Assembly (NCBI GenBank): GCA_018240525.1
Contig: JAFEFN010000008.1
Location: forward strand, 1-64,000
DNA from: Pseudomonadota bacterium
GTDB lineage: Bacteria; Pseudomonadota; Gammaproteobacteria; Steroidobacterales; Steroidobacteraceae
Direction: 5' to 3'
DNA length: 64,000 nt
Every line of letters begins with the position of its first letter. Position 1 is the stretch's first letter. Below the pieces are notes generated by a model. The model was not told the DNA's origin, searched no databases, and saw only the letters and a program-made list of their open reading frames with translations. Shown one piece after another: positions 58,779-64,000 of the stretch. The position numbers and the translations under genes were made by a program.

Positions 58779-60209
58779 TTACTGGTGTGAGCCGGAAGCC
58801 CCGGCCAGCCGATAGCCTGCGGAAACGAGTGACCCGCGCGTGGGCCGCACCAGCGGCCCGATCGCAATCAGGGTCGCGAACAGCATCACGACTTCGATGT
58901 GGTACACGCAGCCGTAGCCCACGGCCGGTCCGGTGAGCGCGGGACCGAGCGCCCCGTGCGCCGCGAGCGTGCTGAACAGGTCGCGCAGCGCGCCGCTGAT
59001 GGCGATTGCCGTGCCGGCCGCGCAGGCCTGGACAGCCCCCCAGGCTCCGAGCGCCAGCCCGTTGTCCACGCTGCTGTCGATGCCCATGGCGGCGATGAGC
59101 GTGCCGACCCCGAACAGCCCGCCGCTGAAACCGATCAGCGCGCTGCCGCAGCGGTAAAGCAGCGGTGACTCGAAGGGGGCCGAGAGGATGATGCAGGCAA
59201 AGGCGCCCAGGCCGACCGTGACGCCGGCGGCCGCGATGCGGTAGGGGTCCGCGCCGCGCGCCAGCAGCCGCGCGGCGAGGGTGAACGCGCACAGGGCACC
59301 GAAGGCGATGATCGCGGTCAGCAGTGTCGTCGCACTGACCGAGAGCCCGAGGATCTGCCCGCCGTAGGGCTCGAGCAGGATATCCTGCATGCTGAAGGCG
59401 GCCGAGCCGAGACCGACCGCCAGCAGGAAGCGCAGCGCGCGGTTGGAGCCGGCGTAGGCCTGCCAGGAATCGCGGAACTTCGGCCGGGCCGCACCGCGAT
59501 CGACGGGGCGCCGTGCTTCCTGCTTCCACAGCGCGATGCCATTCAGCAGCATCGTCACCAATCCGGCGCCCTGGACCACCTGGATCAGCCGCAGCTCGCT
59601 GAAGTGGGTCAGCAGCCACCCGAAGGTGAGCGAACTCAAGGCAACTCCGAACAGCAGCATCACGTACATGAGCGCCACGACTCTGGGTCGCAGCTCAACG
59701 GGCGCCAGATCCGTGGCCAGCGCAAGCCCGGTGGTCTGGGTGGTGTGGAAGCCGGCACCCACCAAGAGGAAGGCCAGCGCGGCGCCGACCTGCCCGACGA
59801 TCACCGGCCCGTGGGTGTCCCCCGAGAGGATCAACAGCGAGAACGGCATGATGGCGAGGCCGCCGAACTGCAGCATCGTTCCCATCCAGATGAACGGCAC
59901 GCGGCGCCAGCCCAGCGCCGAGCGGTAGGTGTCGGAGCGGAAGCCCACCAGGGCACGGAACGGCGCGAACAGCAACGGCAGCGCGACCATGACGGCCACC
60001 AGCCAGGCGGGCACCTTCAGCTCGACGATCATGACGCGGTTGAGCGTGCCGATGAGCAGCGCCGCGGCGATGCCGACCGAGACCTGGAACAGCGACAGGC
60101 GGAGCAGCCGGGGCAGCGGCAGCTCGGTGCATGCCGCGTCCGCGAACGGGAGAAACTGCGGTGCGATCCGCATCCATCCGCGCGCGGCCCGTGCGGCGAG
60201 GCGTTTCAT
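58779..60209 (-). CDS. lhaA: LH1 assembly transporter-like protein LhaA (PucC family)
   Basis: A 476-residue major-facilitator-like protein with about twelve membrane helices. ATG 60209 (MKRLAARAARGWMRIAPQFL) overlaps the bchM stop. Family motifs are LFQVSVGIAAALLIGTLNRVMIVEL, then GFRSDTYRSALGWRRVPFIW, and HTTQTTGLALATDLAPVELR. It inserts BChl-bearing antenna polypeptides into LH1. Confidence 0.92.
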   Translation of the reverse strand: MKRLAARAARGWMRIAPQFLPFADAACTELPLPRLLRLSLFQVSVGIAAALLIGTLNRVMIVELKVPAWLVAVMVALPLLFAPFRALVGFRSDTYRSALGWRRVPFIWMGTMLQFGGLAIMPFSLLILSGDTHGPVIVGQVGAALAFLLVGAGFHTTQTTGLALATDLAPVELRPRVVALMYVMLLFGVALSSLTFGWLLTHFSELRLIQVVQGAGLVTMLLNGIALWKQEARRPVDRGAARPKFRDSWQAYAGSNRALRFLLAVGLGSAAFSMQDILLEPYGGQILGLSVSATTLLTAIIAFGALCAFTLAARLLARGADPYRIAAAGVTVGLGAFACIILSAPFESPLLYRCGSALIGFSGGLFGVGTLIAAMGIDSSVDNGLALGAWGAVQACAAGTAIAISGALRDLFSTLAAHGALGPALTGPAVGYGCVYHIEVVMLFATLIAIGPLVRPTRGSLVSAGYRLAGASGSHQ

Positions 60210-60906
60210 GCGCGCACCAGCTCCATGGCCTGCGAGGTGTAGAAGCCGCTGGCGACGCGCATGGAGCGGGCGGCGCGCCAATCCTGCAGCTGCGGCTGCT
60301 GCGCCAGGCGCCGTCGCAGGGCCTGTTCGCTGACCGGCTCGATGGAGGGTGCGCGGTCGCCGCGCGGGAACAAGCGGCCCACGGCGTGCATGGCGGCCAG
60401 TGCGGGGTTGCTCGGCGCAAACGTGAACAGCACCGCGCGCTGCGTGCGCGCCGCCAGCTGGGCGAGCACCTCGGCCACATCACCTGGCAGGTAATGGATC
60501 AGCGAGTCCATGGCGATCACGTAGTCGAAGCGGCCCAGGGACTCATCCAGCATGTCCCCGACCCGGAACTCCACGCTGCCCGGGTAGAGGTCGGTGGGCT
60601 TGCGCTCCAGTGCGAGCTCCACCAGCTTCGGCGCCACGTCTATGGCCACCACGTGGGCGCCGCGGCGCGCGGCCTCGTTGGCGAAGGCTCCGGTGCCGCA
60701 GCCCGCATCCAGCACACGCATGCCGCGCAGGTCCAGCGGCAGCAGGTCGAGCAGCACCAGGCGCATCCGTTCGCGCCCGGCGCGCACGGTGGCGCGGATG
60801 CGGCTCACCGGGGCGTCGGAGGTCAGGCGCGCCCAGGCCTCGGCCGCGGTGCGATCGAAGTAGGTTTCCAGCTGCCCGCGGCGCCGGTCGTAGGTGGCGG
60901 TATGCA

Positions 60907-60907
<1 letters not shown>
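60206..60907 (-). CDS. bchM: Mg-protoporphyrin IX methyltransferase
   Basis: A 233-residue SAM-dependent enzyme that methylates the ring-C propionate. It begins YDRRRGQLETYFDRTA, SAM motif I is VLDAGCGTGAFANEAARRGA, and DYVIAMDSLIHY follows. The start overlaps the bchL stop by one base; the end overlaps lhaA by 4 bp. Confidence 0.93.

Positions 60908-64000
<3,093 letters not shown>

Overview
The window looks like a chromosomal segment of a GC-rich purple proteobacterium. It carries a photosynthesis gene cluster (PGC) for a type-II reaction centre and bacteriochlorophyll a, joined directly to a red-type form I RuBisCO/Calvin-cycle operon. AcsF, the O2-dependent cyclase, sits in the puh operon, so the pigment pathway works in the presence of oxygen. 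Carrying cbbLS next to the PGC means the strain has genes for carbon fixation as well, which classical aerobic anoxygenic phototrophs usually lack. The gene order fits Gammaproteobacteria (or Betaproteobacteria), but I cannot fix the taxon from sequence alone; no rRNA gene is present.

Region 1 (1-12.3 kb) is a mobile-element and island junction, visibly less GC-rich than the rest. It holds a complete IS3-family element inserted into a second IS3-type transposase gene, further IS3 remnants, a broken winged-helix gene, an OafA-like membrane acyltransferase with an SGNH domain, three secreted cysteine-containing proteins of unknown function, an Rhs remnant cut by a decayed IS66 element, a P4-type tyrosine integrase, and a 45-bp 3' remnant of a tRNA-Pro(GGG) gene that is the likely attachment site. 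An IS481-type transposase tail follows.

Region 2 (12.6-22.2 kb) has a small lipoprotein and then a minus-strand cluster: ECF sigma factor, RskA-like anti-sigma factor, acyl-CoA desaturase, FAD oxidoreductase, DUF1365 protein, cyclopropane-fatty-acyl synthase-like methylase, two small membrane proteins and a second CFA-like methylase. It looks like a sigma-controlled lipid-modification regulon, plausibly for photo-oxidative (singlet oxygen) stress. A lipocalin lies beside it.

Region 3 (22.5-32.7 kb) is the cbb operon on the minus strand (cbbL-cbbS-rpe-cbbX-cbbF-cbbP-cbbT-gph-cbbY) with divergent cbbR.

Region 4 (32.8-64 kb) is the PGC: bchI-bchD-bchO-crtI-crtB (+), crtD-crtC (-), then crtE-crtF-bchC-bchX-bchY-bchZ-pufB-pufA-pufL-pufM-pufC-ispH (+), and convergently on the minus strand bchH(partial)-bchL-bchM-lhaA-puhA-puhB-puhC-acsF-puhE-dxs. 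Two perfect TGT-N12-ACA motifs (PpsR/CrtJ type) lie at the crtD/crtE divergent promoter and in front of bchC. Stem-loops lie before pufB and between pufA and pufL. bchB, bchN, bchF, bchG and bchP are not in the window and probably lie beyond 64 kb or elsewhere; pucBA, pufQ, pufX, bchE and ppsR are also not seen here. The crt set (E, B, I, C, D, F) predicts a spirilloxanthin-series carotenoid. dxs and ispH tie the MEP isoprenoid pathway to pigment synthesis. Most downstream genes overlap their predecessor by 1-4 bp (ATGA or GTGA), which implies translational coupling through long operons.
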